Source: Ruminococcus flavefaciens
GTDB taxonomy: Bacteria; Bacillota; Clostridia; Oscillospirales; Ruminococcaceae
Direction of reading: 5' to 3'
DNA: 37,248 nucleotides
Assembly (NCBI GenBank): GCA_902762855.1
Contig: CACWPR010000015.1
Coordinates: forward strand, 1-37,248
Below, piece after piece: positions 25,374 through 32,823 of the stretch (position 1 is its first letter; every line of letters begins with the position of its first letter). A program made the translations under genes and the position numbers. The notes below the pieces were generated by a model. It worked only from the letters and a program-made list of their open reading frames with translations, made no database searches and was not told the DNA's origin.

Positions 25374-26263
25374 TCCTCGTCCCTCCTCATAAGTGCTGAA
25401 ACAGCGTACATGACCGCAACCGCCGCTGAGATGACCATGAACATCACCCAGGAGAGTGCATTGGCATAGCCTTGTTCGTTGTACCTGAACATCTCATCGT
25501 AGATGAGCATTCCCAGGGTATAGGTGCTTTTCATCGGTCCGCCCCCGGTTATCATGTAGGGTGCGTTGAACTCCTGAAAAGCTGCAATAGTCTGCAATAC
25601 AAGGTTAATGAATATCACGCTTTTGAGCTGGGGCAGAGTTATTGCAAAAAAGCCCCTTACAGGTCCGCAGCCGTCTACCTTTGCAGCGTCGTAAAGCTCC
25701 TTTGGCACATCCCTGAGTGCTGTCAGGAATATTATCATTGTCGAGCCGAACTCCCACAGTCTCAGCAGGACTATCATATAGACAGCCTTATCCGGGTCGC
25801 CGTACCAGCTTACGGGAGGAGCTCCTGCCATTGAGAGCAATTGGTTGACAAGTCCCTTTGAGGTAAAGAGGTACTGCCACATTATCACAACTGCCAGATT
25901 GGAGCCAAGTATTGATGGAATGTAAAATGCGGTGCGGAATATGCCTATGCCCTTTATCTCAGCATTCAGCAGCATAGCTGTCAGCAGTGAAACAGTCAGC
26001 TTCAGCGGAACGAGTATCAGGGCGTACTTCACGGTAACTCCCAGTGCCTTTCTGAAAGTCCGGTCCTTCAGCATATACCTGTAGTTTTCAAGACCGGAAA
26101 ACTCCGGCGGACGTATGCCGTCGTAGTCCGTGAGACCCAGCAAGAACGAGCACACAAAGGGATACACCAGGAAAGCCGCCAGTCCCAGAATGAACGGTGA
26201 AATGAGCAGCAGTCCGGTGAACCTGCTTACTCCTACAGGGTTGCAGTAGGTTCGTTTTTTCAT
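25370..26263 (-). CDS. carbohydrate ABC transporter permease (MalF/UgpA type)
   Basis: A 297-residue permease, six predicted spans, beginning with GLLLISPFILGLAAFLVYP. The loop PKELYDAAKVDGCG (about 198-211) is the EAA contact site for the ATPase. N-terminal LTDYDGIRPPEFSGLENYRYML and FNAPYMITGGGP are conserved in CUT1 sugar permeases. It overlaps the binding-protein gene upstream and the second permease downstream by 4 bases each. No ATP-binding subunit is encoded nearby, so a shared MsmX-type ATPase elsewhere is expected. Confidence 0.93.
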   Translation of the reverse strand: MKKRTYCNPVGVSRFTGLLLISPFILGLAAFLVYPFVCSFLLGLTDYDGIRPPEFSGLENYRYMLKDRTFRKALGVTVKYALILVPLKLTVSLLTAMLLNAEIKGIGIFRTAFYIPSILGSNLAVVIMWQYLFTSKGLVNQLLSMAGAPPVSWYGDPDKAVYMIVLLRLWEFGSTMIIFLTALRDVPKELYDAAKVDGCGPVRGFFAITLPQLKSVIFINLVLQTIAAFQEFNAPYMITGGGPMKSTYTLGMLIYDEMFRYNEQGYANALSWVMFMVISAAVAVMYAVSALMRRDEE

Positions 26264-27570
26264 TTTCTGATCTTCTCCAGATACTGTGTGATAGAATCAT
26301 ACATTTCCTGAGCAGCAGAATCTGTATCAGCAGTGCCGTATGACACCTTTTCGATAGCAGTATTGTAGAACTCCTTCATACGTGAGAGCTCCATGTACGG
26401 ACTGATAGTTACTGTATCCAGTTTTTCCAGCATCTCGTCATTCTCCTGGGCAAGTCCGGCGAGCATCCCGCTCTGCTCCAGACTCTCCTCTGCATAGGAG
26501 GATGCAGGTATTCCCCTTGAAGTTCCGAGGACCTTTGCACATTCCTTGTCATTGAGAAGGAAGTTCATAAAGGCTGCGGCCTCGTCAGGGTGCTTGGTAT
26601 TTCTTGATACAGCATAGAGCATTGAAGGCTTTATCATCCAGCCTCCGGAATTGCCATTCCCGTCAGTAAGGAAGGGACCGGCTTCAAGGACGCCCTCAGG
26701 CAGTACGGACTCGTACTTTCCTACAGAGCTCCCCCATTCCAGAACTCCGGCCACATTGCCGCTGATGAACTCTGGTGACTGATAAAGAGCTGCATTTCCA
26801 TCCTCATCAGTACGGCTCTTTATTGTCCTTATGACATGGTGGTCCTCTGTTTCCTTGTAAAAGTCAAGAGCTGCTTTTATGTCATCAACTGTAAATCCAA
26901 GCTGTCCGTCCATAGTTATGAACTGTCTGCCGGTATTCTGCTGTACATAGACTATTGCAAGATACCAGGCAGTGCCTCCTGACTGGATGTCCAGGTCCAG
27001 CGGATAAAATCCCTTTTCTCCGAATTTCCCTCCAAGCTCGAAAAGCTCATCCCATGTCCGTGGGTATACAGCGTTCAGGCTGCGATATACGTCAGAGTTG
27101 TAGAAAAGACCACGTCCTGTAACTGAAACTGTCACGGCATTGAGAGTGCCGTCAACTCTGCCGAAGGAGAGCACATCCTGAGAAAACCCTGAAAGGTCAA
27201 GCTCCGGTGACAGCTTTTCCAGGTCATAGAATCCCTCTCCGTCAGGAGACATAGTTATGAGCCAGTCATAGTTTATCTGCATGATGTCAGGCTCGGTGCC
27301 TCCGCTTAGCTGAGCTGTTACCTTTTCGGTCCAGCCGTCCCAGCCGCCGTATTCGGGGACTATAGTTATATCCGGGTGCTTTTCTGACCAGAGTTTTATG
27401 GCATTCAGGGTAGCCTCATGCCGGTCGTCACCTCCCCACCAGGAAAATCTCAGCTCGCACTTATCGAGCTTTCCGTCAGGAGGAGTGACCTCGTCCGGTT
27501 TTTTCTTTCCACAGGCAGAGAGCATTACTGCACAGCCGATAGCTGCGGCTTTGAGAAATATATTTTTCAT
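26260..27570 (-). CDS. sugar ABC transporter substrate-binding lipoprotein (family 1)
   Basis: A 436-residue extracellular solute-binding protein. Signal peptide and lipobox are AVMLSAC (Cys about 19), followed by a Lys/Pro-rich tether. The mature domain has the family 1 pattern: LRFSWWGGDDRHEATLNAI (about 36-54), FEKHP-like SEKHPDITIVPEYGG, PDIMQINYDW, and a C-terminal AAAFMNFLLNDKECA. ATG at 27570 follows GGGATGAG; an upstream open frame reaches 27705 but crosses the promoter. It is the first gene of the operon for pectin-type oligosaccharide uptake. The exact ligand is unknown. Confidence 0.92.
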   Translation of the reverse strand: MKNIFLKAAAIGCAVMLSACGKKKPDEVTPPDGKLDKCELRFSWWGGDDRHEATLNAIKLWSEKHPDITIVPEYGGWDGWTEKVTAQLSGGTEPDIMQINYDWLITMSPDGEGFYDLEKLSPELDLSGFSQDVLSFGRVDGTLNAVTVSVTGRGLFYNSDVYRSLNAVYPRTWDELFELGGKFGEKGFYPLDLDIQSGGTAWYLAIVYVQQNTGRQFITMDGQLGFTVDDIKAALDFYKETEDHHVIRTIKSRTDEDGNAALYQSPEFISGNVAGVLEWGSSVGKYESVLPEGVLEAGPFLTDGNGNSGGWMIKPSMLYAVSRNTKHPDEAAAFMNFLLNDKECAKVLGTSRGIPASSYAEESLEQSGMLAGLAQENDEMLEKLDTVTISPYMELSRMKEFYNTAIEKVSYGTADTDSAAQEMYDSITQYLEKIRK

Positions 27571-27601
27571 ACTCTCATCCCTTAAATATAATGATAAACA
27601 C

Positions 27602-27630
27602 ATTATACAACATTTTTCATCCAAAATCAA
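27602..27630 (-). promoter_or_regulatory. sigma-A promoter of the binding protein-permease-GH105 operon
   Basis: On the minus strand TTGATT (27625-27630), 17 bases, TATAAT (27602-27607); start near 27595 with a leader of about 25 bases. It is back-to-back with the promoter of the M23/dockerin gene. Confidence 0.82.
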
Positions 27631-27670
27631 TAGTTTTTTACACAGTCTTTTCCGAAAACAGCCCCATAAT

Positions 27671-27699
27671 TTGACTTTACTTACCGAATATGATATAAT
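27671..27699 (+). promoter_or_regulatory. sigma-A promoter of the M23/dockerin gene
   Basis: TTGACT (27671-27676), 17 bases, TATAAT (27694-27699). The start is near 27706, with a leader of about 50 bases including a small GGTG/CACC inverted repeat (27707-27720). Confidence 0.85.
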
Positions 27700-27757
27700 A
27701 AACATTGGTGTGTCTGCACCGGATACCTTAAAATACCGCTATCAAGGAGTTTTATAT

Positions 27758-29047
27758 ATGAGAAAAGCATTAAAAAAAGCAGCCGCTGCTGTTTCCGCAG
27801 CCGCACTGCTCATCATAAATTTCACTGTCCCGCTCAGTGCCAGTGCAACGGACGCACTCTGGCCTACTGAAAAAGAATATCAGAACATAACTACCTATTT
27901 TGACCCTAACAGAAATATCGCTGACAGCTCCGCATATCACAATGCTGTGGATATCGAGGCTGCCGGCGGCACCAATATCTATGCCGTTTATCCCGGCACA
28001 GTCGTTTCTGCCGACTGGAAGGACGCATACGGATATCTTATCATCCTCCGCCATGATGACCTCGGCATATACACCTTCTACGCTCACTGTTCTCAGATAC
28101 TCGTTTCAGCCGGTCAGTCCGTTGCTCAGGGCGATGTCATAGGTCTTGTGGGAAGTACCGGACAGTCCTCCGGCAACCACCTTCACTACGGCATCTGCGA
28201 CAATCTTGCCAGCGGCTGGCCTACCTGCACATACTATGACCCACTCACATACTTCACGTACGTTGATAACCCTCAGCAGGGCAGTACTCCCACCTGTAGC
28301 TGCTCCGAGGAATATGCAGGCATATACACCACAAAGGGCCTTACCACCTACCTCAACATCCGAAGCGGACACGGCACGAGCTACTCCGTCATAGGCAGCA
28401 TATACCCCGGCGATACAGTTATCGTCACCAAGAGCGACGGCACATGGGCTCACGTAACCGCAAACGGAGTCAGCGGCTACTGCTCTATGGAGTACCTCCA
28501 GAAGACTGGCGAGCTCACATCTTCAATGTCTATCAAGGGTCAGACATACCCTGAAGGTCCACTCACTCCGGGAGCTCCTTTCTCCATAAAGGGTGTCATC
28601 TCTTCGTCCTACCCGATCACAAAGGTATGGGGCGGAGTCTATGACCTTGCAGGTGAACCTACTGCTCAGTATATCGAGATAGATACTAATTCCAGTACAT
28701 ATGACCTGAACACATACTTCGACAAGAAGATAATCTTCAACGACCTTCCAAAAGGCCAGTACATCTACAGCGTTAAGGCTCAGGACTCTCAGGGAGAGGT
28801 ATTCGAGCTTGTACGCTCTGAATTCAGCATCGGAGAAGCTGCGGCTGAGCTTGTCACAGGAGATACCAACGGTGACGGTGCTGTAACTATTGCAGACCTC
28901 GTCAACCTCCAGAAATTCCTCCTTGGAAATACAAGCTACTCCTCAAAGCAGTATGCTGCCTCCGACCTTGACGGTGACAAGAAAGTCAACGGATTCGACC
29001 TCGCCTTCATGCGTATGGAGCTCATAAAAAAAGCTCAGGAAAAGTGA
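27758..29047 (+). CDS. secreted M23 peptidase with SH3b and type I dockerin
   Basis: A 429-residue exported protein. A signal peptide ends near ASA (about 30). Residues about 55-165 are an M23 (lysostaphin-type) zinc endopeptidase with HNAVD (His 61, Asp 65), YAH (His 110) and GNHLHYG (His 141/143), so the metal site looks complete. A bacterial SH3 domain spans about 188-250 (LNIRSGHGTSYSVIG). An immunoglobulin-like domain of unknown role spans about 255-357. Residues about 368-424 form a type I dockerin with two calcium loops, DTNGDGAVTIADL and DLDGDKKVNGFDL. The dockerin predicts attachment to a cohesin-bearing scaffold, which is unusual for a cell-wall hydrolase. AAGGAG lies 8 bases before the ATG. 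The radical SAM gene starts 1 base after the stop. Confidence 0.92.
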   Translation: MRKALKKAAAAVSAAALLIINFTVPLSASATDALWPTEKEYQNITTYFDPNRNIADSSAYHNAVDIEAAGGTNIYAVYPGTVVSADWKDAYGYLIILRHDDLGIYTFYAHCSQILVSAGQSVAQGDVIGLVGSTGQSSGNHLHYGICDNLASGWPTCTYYDPLTYFTYVDNPQQGSTPTCSCSEEYAGIYTTKGLTTYLNIRSGHGTSYSVIGSIYPGDTVIVTKSDGTWAHVTANGVSGYCSMEYLQKTGELTSSMSIKGQTYPEGPLTPGAPFSIKGVISSSYPITKVWGGVYDLAGEPTAQYIEIDTNSSTYDLNTYFDKKIIFNDLPKGQYIYSVKAQDSQGEVFELVRSEFSIGEAAAELVTGDTNGDGAVTIADLVNLQKFLLGNTSYSSKQYAASDLDGDKKVNGFDLAFMRMELIKKAQEK

Positions 29048-29048
29048 A

Positions 29049-29912
29049 ATGCACCTTGTTGATGCAAAGGGCATATTGTCCTCACGGAACGGGATGAACA
29101 TATACCGTGGATGCACCCACGGCTGTATTTACTGTGACAGCCGCAGTAAATGCTATCACATCGACCACACATTTGAAGACGTTGAAGTCAAGCAGAACGC
29201 TCCGGAGCTCCTTGAAAAAGCTCTCCGCTCAAAGCGTAAAAAGTGTATGATAGGCACAGGCTCAATGTGCGACCCATATATGCCCCACGAGAAAGAACTC
29301 GAGATAATGCGCCGCTGTCTTGAAATTATAAAGAGATACGGTTTCGGCGGCTCTGTCATAACAAAGTCAGACCTCATCCTGCGTGACCTGGATCTCATCA
29401 CCGCAATTAACGAGGACTCTAAATTCGCAGTCCAGATGACGCTCACCACTTTTGACGACAGCCTTTGCCGGCTTATCGAGCCTGGTGTATGTACCACCGG
29501 CAGACGGTACGAGGTGCTGAAAAAGATGCAGGAAAACAACGTTCCCACCGTGGTCTGGATGACTCCCATTTTGCCATATATCAACGACACAAGAAAGAAT
29601 ATCACCGGACTGCTCGAAATGTGCGCCGATGCCGGTGTACGTGGCATTATTTGTTTCGGCATGGGGCTAACACTTCGTGAAGGTAATCGTGAGTACTTCT
29701 ACTCTTCCCTGGACCGGCTGTTCCCAGGCCTGAAAAAACGCTACCAGCAGGAATTCGGCCTCGCCTATGAGGTAAGCAGTCCCAGGAACAGAGAACTCAT
29801 GGAGATTTTCAACAGCTTCTGCGAAAAACATGGGATAATGCACTCTCCTGATGAATGCTTCAGTTACCTCAGCGAATTTCCGGAACAGTACAAACAGCTC
29901 TCACTATTCTGA
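29049..29912 (+). CDS. SPL-family radical SAM protein
   Basis: A 287-residue radical SAM enzyme. The cluster motif is CTHGCIYC (Cys about 22, 26, 29; CxxxCxxC). Later parts GTGSMCDPYMPHEKEL, VITKSDLILRDLDLI and SLTTFD-like LTTFDDSLCRLIEPG follow the spore photoproduct lyase-like family. The N-terminus MNIYRGCTHGC is characteristic of a widespread small Firmicute group whose substrate is unknown. It starts 1 base after the M23/dockerin stop with AGGAAAAG overlapping that gene's end, so the two are probably co-transcribed. The last 44 bases overlap a small convergent ORF. Confidence 0.87.
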   Translation: MHLVDAKGILSSRNGMNIYRGCTHGCIYCDSRSKCYHIDHTFEDVEVKQNAPELLEKALRSKRKKCMIGTGSMCDPYMPHEKELEIMRRCLEIIKRYGFGGSVITKSDLILRDLDLITAINEDSKFAVQMTLTTFDDSLCRLIEPGVCTTGRRYEVLKKMQENNVPTVVWMTPILPYINDTRKNITGLLEMCADAGVRGIICFGMGLTLREGNREYFYSSLDRLFPGLKKRYQQEFGLAYEVSSPRNRELMEIFNSFCEKHGIMHSPDECFSYLSEFPEQYKQLSLF

Positions 29913-30066
29913 CTTCACTGATGAGGTCTGCCGCAGACTCAGCTATCTCCCCTGCACATTCCAGCACTCTGCGGCCTGAGGGAAATTCCACCCTGTACCC
30001 TGACATCCTGCCTGCACACCAGTTCAGCAGCAAAAAAAGTATAGTCAGCTTTATCAGCTTCTTCAT
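29869..30066 (-). CDS. possible small secreted or membrane protein overlapping the radical SAM gene
   Basis: A 65-residue ORF starting MKKLIKLTILFLLLNWC, a convincing short signal or membrane anchor, followed by a charged tail. ATG at 30066 has GGAGG at a good distance, but that GGAGG is the stem of the flotillin terminator. I see no family. It is antisense to the last 44 bases of the radical SAM gene. It may be a real small gene expressed by terminator read-through, or a chance ORF. Confidence 0.4.
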   Translation of the reverse strand: MKKLIKLTILFLLLNWCAGRMSGYRVEFPSGRRVLECAGEIAESAADLISEVRIVRAVCTVPEIR

Positions 30067-30068
30067 AA

Positions 30069-30103
30069 AAATACCTCCGCAGTTATTATCTGCGGAGGTA
30101 TTT
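30069..30103. terminator. bidirectional terminator between radical SAM and flotillin genes
   Basis: A perfect 14-bp stem (AAATACCTCCGCAG/CTGCGGAGGTATTT) with loop TTATTAT. GTTTTATT follows on the plus strand and TTATGAAG on the minus strand, after the stem's own T run. Confidence 0.88.
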
Positions 30104-30113
30104 GTTTTATTCA

Positions 30114-31655
30114 TTATTCCTCTGTATTGTCGGATCCGTCAGAGTCGTCGTACTCATCGTAGTCCTCGTACTCTTCCTCATCATATCCGCTGTAGTTCTC
30201 TGCTGATGCAGGAGCTGCGGGAGCTGCCGCTACTGTGGGAGCTGCCATTTTTCCGCCGAGGAATCCGGCAAGAAGTGACCTTATGTCCACACCTGTAGCT
30301 GCGGTAAGACCGTCAGTTATCTTTGTTGTGGAGTTGATGATGTCGCCTACCAGCTTGCTGGAGTTGCCCTCACCGTACATTGTTATCTTGTCAACATTGG
30401 CAAGAGGTGTAGCAGCATTCTTTACTACCTCAGGCAGTGCCTTGAAGTACATTTCGAGTACAGCAGCCTCGCCGTACTTTTTCATAGCCTCAGCCTTAGC
30501 ATTGATACCTTCGGCCTCAGCAAGTCCCTTTGCACGGATCGCATCTGCCTCAGCCTGACCTACAGCAGCGATACCTTCGGCCTCCTGCATACGGGCAAAC
30601 TTGGCAGCCTCGGCCTCAGCCTTCTGAGCCTCAGCCTCCTGCTCACGCTGGAAACGGTCAGCCTCAGCTTCCTTCTTGAGCTGATAGAGCTTTGCATCAG
30701 CCTCCTGCTGAGCCTTGTAGCGGTCAGCTTCGGCCTTCTTCTTGATCTGAGCTTCGAGAGCCTTTTCAGTTACCTCTGCCTCACGAGCCTTCAGCTCAAC
30801 GTCCTTTTCGGATGCGGCAATGTTAGCGTTTGCCTTTGATACCTCAATAGTCTTACGCTGCTCTTCCTTCTGTATCTCGTAAGCTGCGTCTGCGATAGCG
30901 AGCTGTGTATCAGCTTCCTTTTTCAGTTCAGCCTGACGGATAGCGAGCTCATTGTTCTTCTGAGCGATCTCTGTCTCAGCAAGCACCTTTGCATCGTTAG
31001 CCTCTTTTTTGGCCTGAGCCTTAGCGATCTCGATCTCTTTTTCAGACTCTGCTCTTGCGATAGCAGCCTTCTTCTGGATCTTTGTGGTGTTGTCGATACC
31101 GAGGTTCTCAATGAGATTCTGGTCATCGGTGAAGTTCTGTACGTTGAAGGAAACTATCTCCAGACCCATTCTGTTAAGGTCGGGAGCTGCATTTTCCTGT
31201 ACCTTCTCAGCAAAGGCCTTACGGTCATTGACCATTGCCTCAAGGGACATCTGGCCGACGATCTCACGCATATTACCTTCAAGCACCTCTCTTGCGACCT
31301 TGGCAACATAAGCTGTCTCTTTGTTCAGGAAGTTTTCTGCGCCGAGCTTGATGAGAACGGGGTCACTGCTGACCTTTACGTTAACGTTTGCGTCAACATT
31401 GATATTGATGTAATCTGCGGTAGGAACTGCACTGGAAGTCTTTACGTCAACAGCGATGAGCTGTAATTTCAGCTTATCCACACGCTCGAAGAAGGGGATG
31501 CGGATGCTTGCCTTACCGATTATTATTTTACGTCTGAGACCGGAAATTATGTAGGCTGTATCCGGCGGAGCCTTTATGTAGCCCATAGCAATTATAAGTA
31601 TCAGTATAATTGCTGCGGCAGCGATGATGATGATCGTTGGTAAATTCATATCCAT
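30114..31655 (-). CDS. flotillin-like SPFH-domain membrane protein
   Basis: A 513-residue protein with one N-terminal membrane segment (TIIIIAAAAIILILIIAMGY, about 6-25). An SPFH/Band 7 domain follows (about 27-200, with LIAVDVKTSSAVPTADYINI). A long Glu/Ala/Lys-rich coiled coil spans about 205-400, with repeated EAE and AEA runs, and leads to a conserved flotillin tail (LEMYFKALPEVVKNAATPL). The end is a strongly acidic Glu/Asp/Tyr tail. Flotillins organise functional membrane microdomains. The usual NfeD partner gene is not adjacent. ATG at 31655 follows GGAGG by 8 bases; the longer frame back to 31709 covers the leader hairpin. Confidence 0.93.
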   Translation of the reverse strand: MDMNLPTIIIIAAAAIILILIIAMGYIKAPPDTAYIISGLRRKIIIGKASIRIPFFERVDKLKLQLIAVDVKTSSAVPTADYININVDANVNVKVSSDPVLIKLGAENFLNKETAYVAKVAREVLEGNMREIVGQMSLEAMVNDRKAFAEKVQENAAPDLNRMGLEIVSFNVQNFTDDQNLIENLGIDNTTKIQKKAAIARAESEKEIEIAKAQAKKEANDAKVLAETEIAQKNNELAIRQAELKKEADTQLAIADAAYEIQKEEQRKTIEVSKANANIAASEKDVELKAREAEVTEKALEAQIKKKAEADRYKAQQEADAKLYQLKKEAEADRFQREQEAEAQKAEAEAAKFARMQEAEGIAAVGQAEADAIRAKGLAEAEGINAKAEAMKKYGEAAVLEMYFKALPEVVKNAATPLANVDKITMYGEGNSSKLVGDIINSTTKITDGLTAATGVDIRSLLAGFLGGKMAAPTVAAAPAAPASAENYSGYDEEEYEDYDEYDDSDGSDNTEE

Positions 31656-31684
31656 AGTCTTATCCTCCATATCATGGTGTTTTT

Positions 31685-31701
31685 CCGTTCTCTCTGAACG
31701 G
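31685..31701 (-). promoter_or_regulatory. leader hairpin of the flotillin mRNA
   Basis: On the minus strand CCGTTC, loop AGAGA, GAACGG, close to the predicted 5' end. It probably protects the transcript or is a small regulatory element. Confidence 0.45.
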
Positions 31702-31710
31702 TATGACATG

Positions 31711-31739
31711 ATTATACAACATTCCCGTTATTTTGTCAA
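31711..31739 (-). promoter_or_regulatory. perfect consensus sigma-A promoter of the flotillin gene
   Basis: On the minus strand TTGACA (31734-31739), 17 bases, TATAAT (31711-31716): an exact match to both consensus hexamers, predicting strong constitutive transcription. The stretch 31740-31944 upstream holds no gene that I can support. Confidence 0.9.
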
Positions 31740-31944
31740 TATCGCTCATACATTTTACTCGCAGTATAGACGCATCTGTGATTTATGCAAAATCACCATG
31801 TGAGGGACGTCACAAAATAAGTTCATATGAACCTTTTACACAGTTATAAGAACTCCTTGTAGCCTCAGGTGTACAAATTTTATCCTCTCCGGCAATTAAT
31901 TACAGTTTGATTACAGTTTTTCCACAGTATCTTAAATGCAAAAC

Positions 31945-31972
31945 AAACGCATTCCTTTCAAGAAATGCGTTT
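31945..31972. terminator. hairpin upstream of the candidate small RNA
   Basis: AAACGCATT (31945-31953) pairs with AATGCGTTT (31964-31972). The minus-strand side continues GTTTTG and the plus-strand side TCTCC, so it best fits a terminator for minus-strand transcription coming from the TetR gene. Confidence 0.5.
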
Positions 31973-31998
31973 TCTCCACCTTTTCTGCAAAATATGGG

Positions 31999-32027
31999 TT
32001 GCAGAAATTTATAAGTCCTGCTATTAT
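31999..32027 (+). promoter_or_regulatory. sigma-A promoter of the candidate small RNA
   Basis: TTGCAG (31999-32004), 17 bases, TATTAT (32022-32027). No plus-strand gene follows for 850 bases. Confidence 0.65.
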
Positions 32028-32033
32028 ATTATT

Positions 32034-32152
32034 GTCAACTGTTGCAGTATTACAGTACTGCTTACAGTAGTTTAAAGCTTTGCTCGGCTTTAAATAAATC
32101 ATCTTCACCTATAGACGCCGGAGGGTTCCCCCCGTATCCGGCGTCATTTTTT
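32034..32152 (+). ncRNA. candidate free-standing small RNA, about 119 nt
   Basis: A sigma-A promoter ends 6 bases upstream. The transcript would contain three perfect hairpins in a row: GCAGTA/TACTGC (32044-32061), TTTAAAGC/GCTTTAAA (32071-32094), and GACGCCGGA/TCCGGCGTC (32114-32145). The third is followed directly by a T run (32147-32152), a classic intrinsic terminator. The unpaired link between the second and third hairpins (about 32095-32113) is accessible and could be a seed. No ORF of note lies inside, and I recognise no known RNA family. The minus-strand TetR transcript may run through it in antisense. Function is unknown. Confidence 0.6.
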
Positions 32153-32163
32153 CTCTCCCCTCT

Positions 32164-32190
32164 CGCCGCTGATGCTTTGGCATCGGCGGC
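32164..32190 (-). other. stable hairpin just after the TetR gene stop
   Basis: GCCGCTGATGC and GCATCGGCGGC pair with one G-T contact around a 4-base loop. No U-run follows on the minus strand, so it may protect the mRNA 3' end rather than terminate it. Confidence 0.4.
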
Positions 32191-32194
32191 AGAC

Positions 32195-32740
32195 TCATCT
32201 TCCAATGAAAAAGTTTCCGCTGAACAGATTCACCATCAGACAGGACAATGTGTCCTCATCAAAGGAACAGCCGGTCTGTACGTAATTTCCAGCTATGCTG
32301 TTCATGCCGCTTACAAGAAAGTCCACAAGGAATACTCTGTAGTCCCCTGTGACTTCCCCTATGAAGCTGCTCTCCATTAATGCTTTATACTGAACATCAT
32401 AAAGACAGTGCATCATATCATTCTTCACAAGAAGGCTTATGATGTGCTTTTTATTTATAATGTATCTGCTGTACTCAGTGCAGAATCTGCGGAACACCTC
32501 TGCCCTGCTCTCACCGTTATTCTCAGAGGGTGTGTACAGGCAACTGTTGTGGAGCTCATAAATTATCACGCTCTCCTTTGAGCCGAACAGTGAATAAAAG
32601 GTCTGACGTGAGACCTGAGCCTCTCTGCAAAGGTCGCTGATGCTTATGTCCTGAAAGGATTTTTCCTCCAGAAGTCTCAGCATTGCCTCAGCTATAAGCT
32701 GCTGTGACAAAAGAGCCGAACGGTTGCTGCCTTTGTACAT
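32195..32740 (-). CDS. TetR/AcrR family transcriptional regulator
   Basis: A 181-residue regulator. The N-terminal DNA-binding part (about 8-55) has the TetR pattern LIAEAMLRLLEEKSFQDISISDLCREAQVSRQTFYSLFGSKESVI (here ISISDLCREAQVSRQTFY is the helix-turn-helix). The C-terminal ligand domain is unlike the common multidrug types. ATG at 32740 follows GAGG by 10 bases; an in-frame TTG at 32746 is too close to that site. It is divergent from the DUF1858 gene, with two matching inverted repeats between them, so it probably represses that gene and itself. The inducer is unknown. Confidence 0.88.
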   Translation of the reverse strand: MYKGSNRSALLSQQLIAEAMLRLLEEKSFQDISISDLCREAQVSRQTFYSLFGSKESVIIYELHNSCLYTPSENNGESRAEVFRRFCTEYSRYIINKKHIISLLVKNDMMHCLYDVQYKALMESSFIGEVTGDYRVFLVDFLVSGMNSIAGNYVQTGCSFDEDTLSCLMVNLFSGNFFIGR

Positions 32741-32780
32741 TGACAAAACACCTCATTTTGTATAAGTTATGGTCAACCAC

Positions 32781-32809
32781 TTGACAAATGTCAGGGTCAG
32801 TGATATTAT
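32781..32809 (+). promoter_or_regulatory. sigma-A promoter of the DUF1858 gene, overlapped by operator 1
   Basis: TTGACA (32781-32786, consensus), 17 bases, TATTAT (32804-32809). The start is near 32816. On the opposite strand TTGTCA (32782-32787) with TATACA (32759-32764) may serve the TetR gene, so one operator would cover both -35 boxes. Confidence 0.8.
32782..32793. promoter_or_regulatory. TetR-type operator 1
   Basis: Inverted repeat TGACA-AA-TGTCA overlapping the -35 element of the DUF1858 promoter. It shares 10 of 12 bases with operator 2. Confidence 0.6.
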
Positions 32810-32823
32810 TATATCATGAACTT

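Noticed and set aside
26260..27705. Longer start for the sugar-binding protein
   Set aside because: The extension crosses the TTGATT-N17-TATAAT promoter and would hide the lipoprotein signal. The start at 27570 gives a proper signal peptide.
27707..27720. GGTG/CACC repeat as an operator of the M23/dockerin promoter
   Set aside because: Four-base arms are too short to separate from chance, and no second copy was found at the divergent promoter.
32034..32152. Small RNA as a tracrRNA, SRP RNA or 6S RNA
   Set aside because: No Cas gene or repeat array is present, no SRP GGAA-type apical motif is seen, and it lacks the long interrupted hairpin of 6S.
32042..32380. Plus-strand ORF of 112 codons across the small RNA and TetR 3' end
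   Set aside because: It runs through the terminator hairpin of the RNA and is antisense to the TetR coding region.
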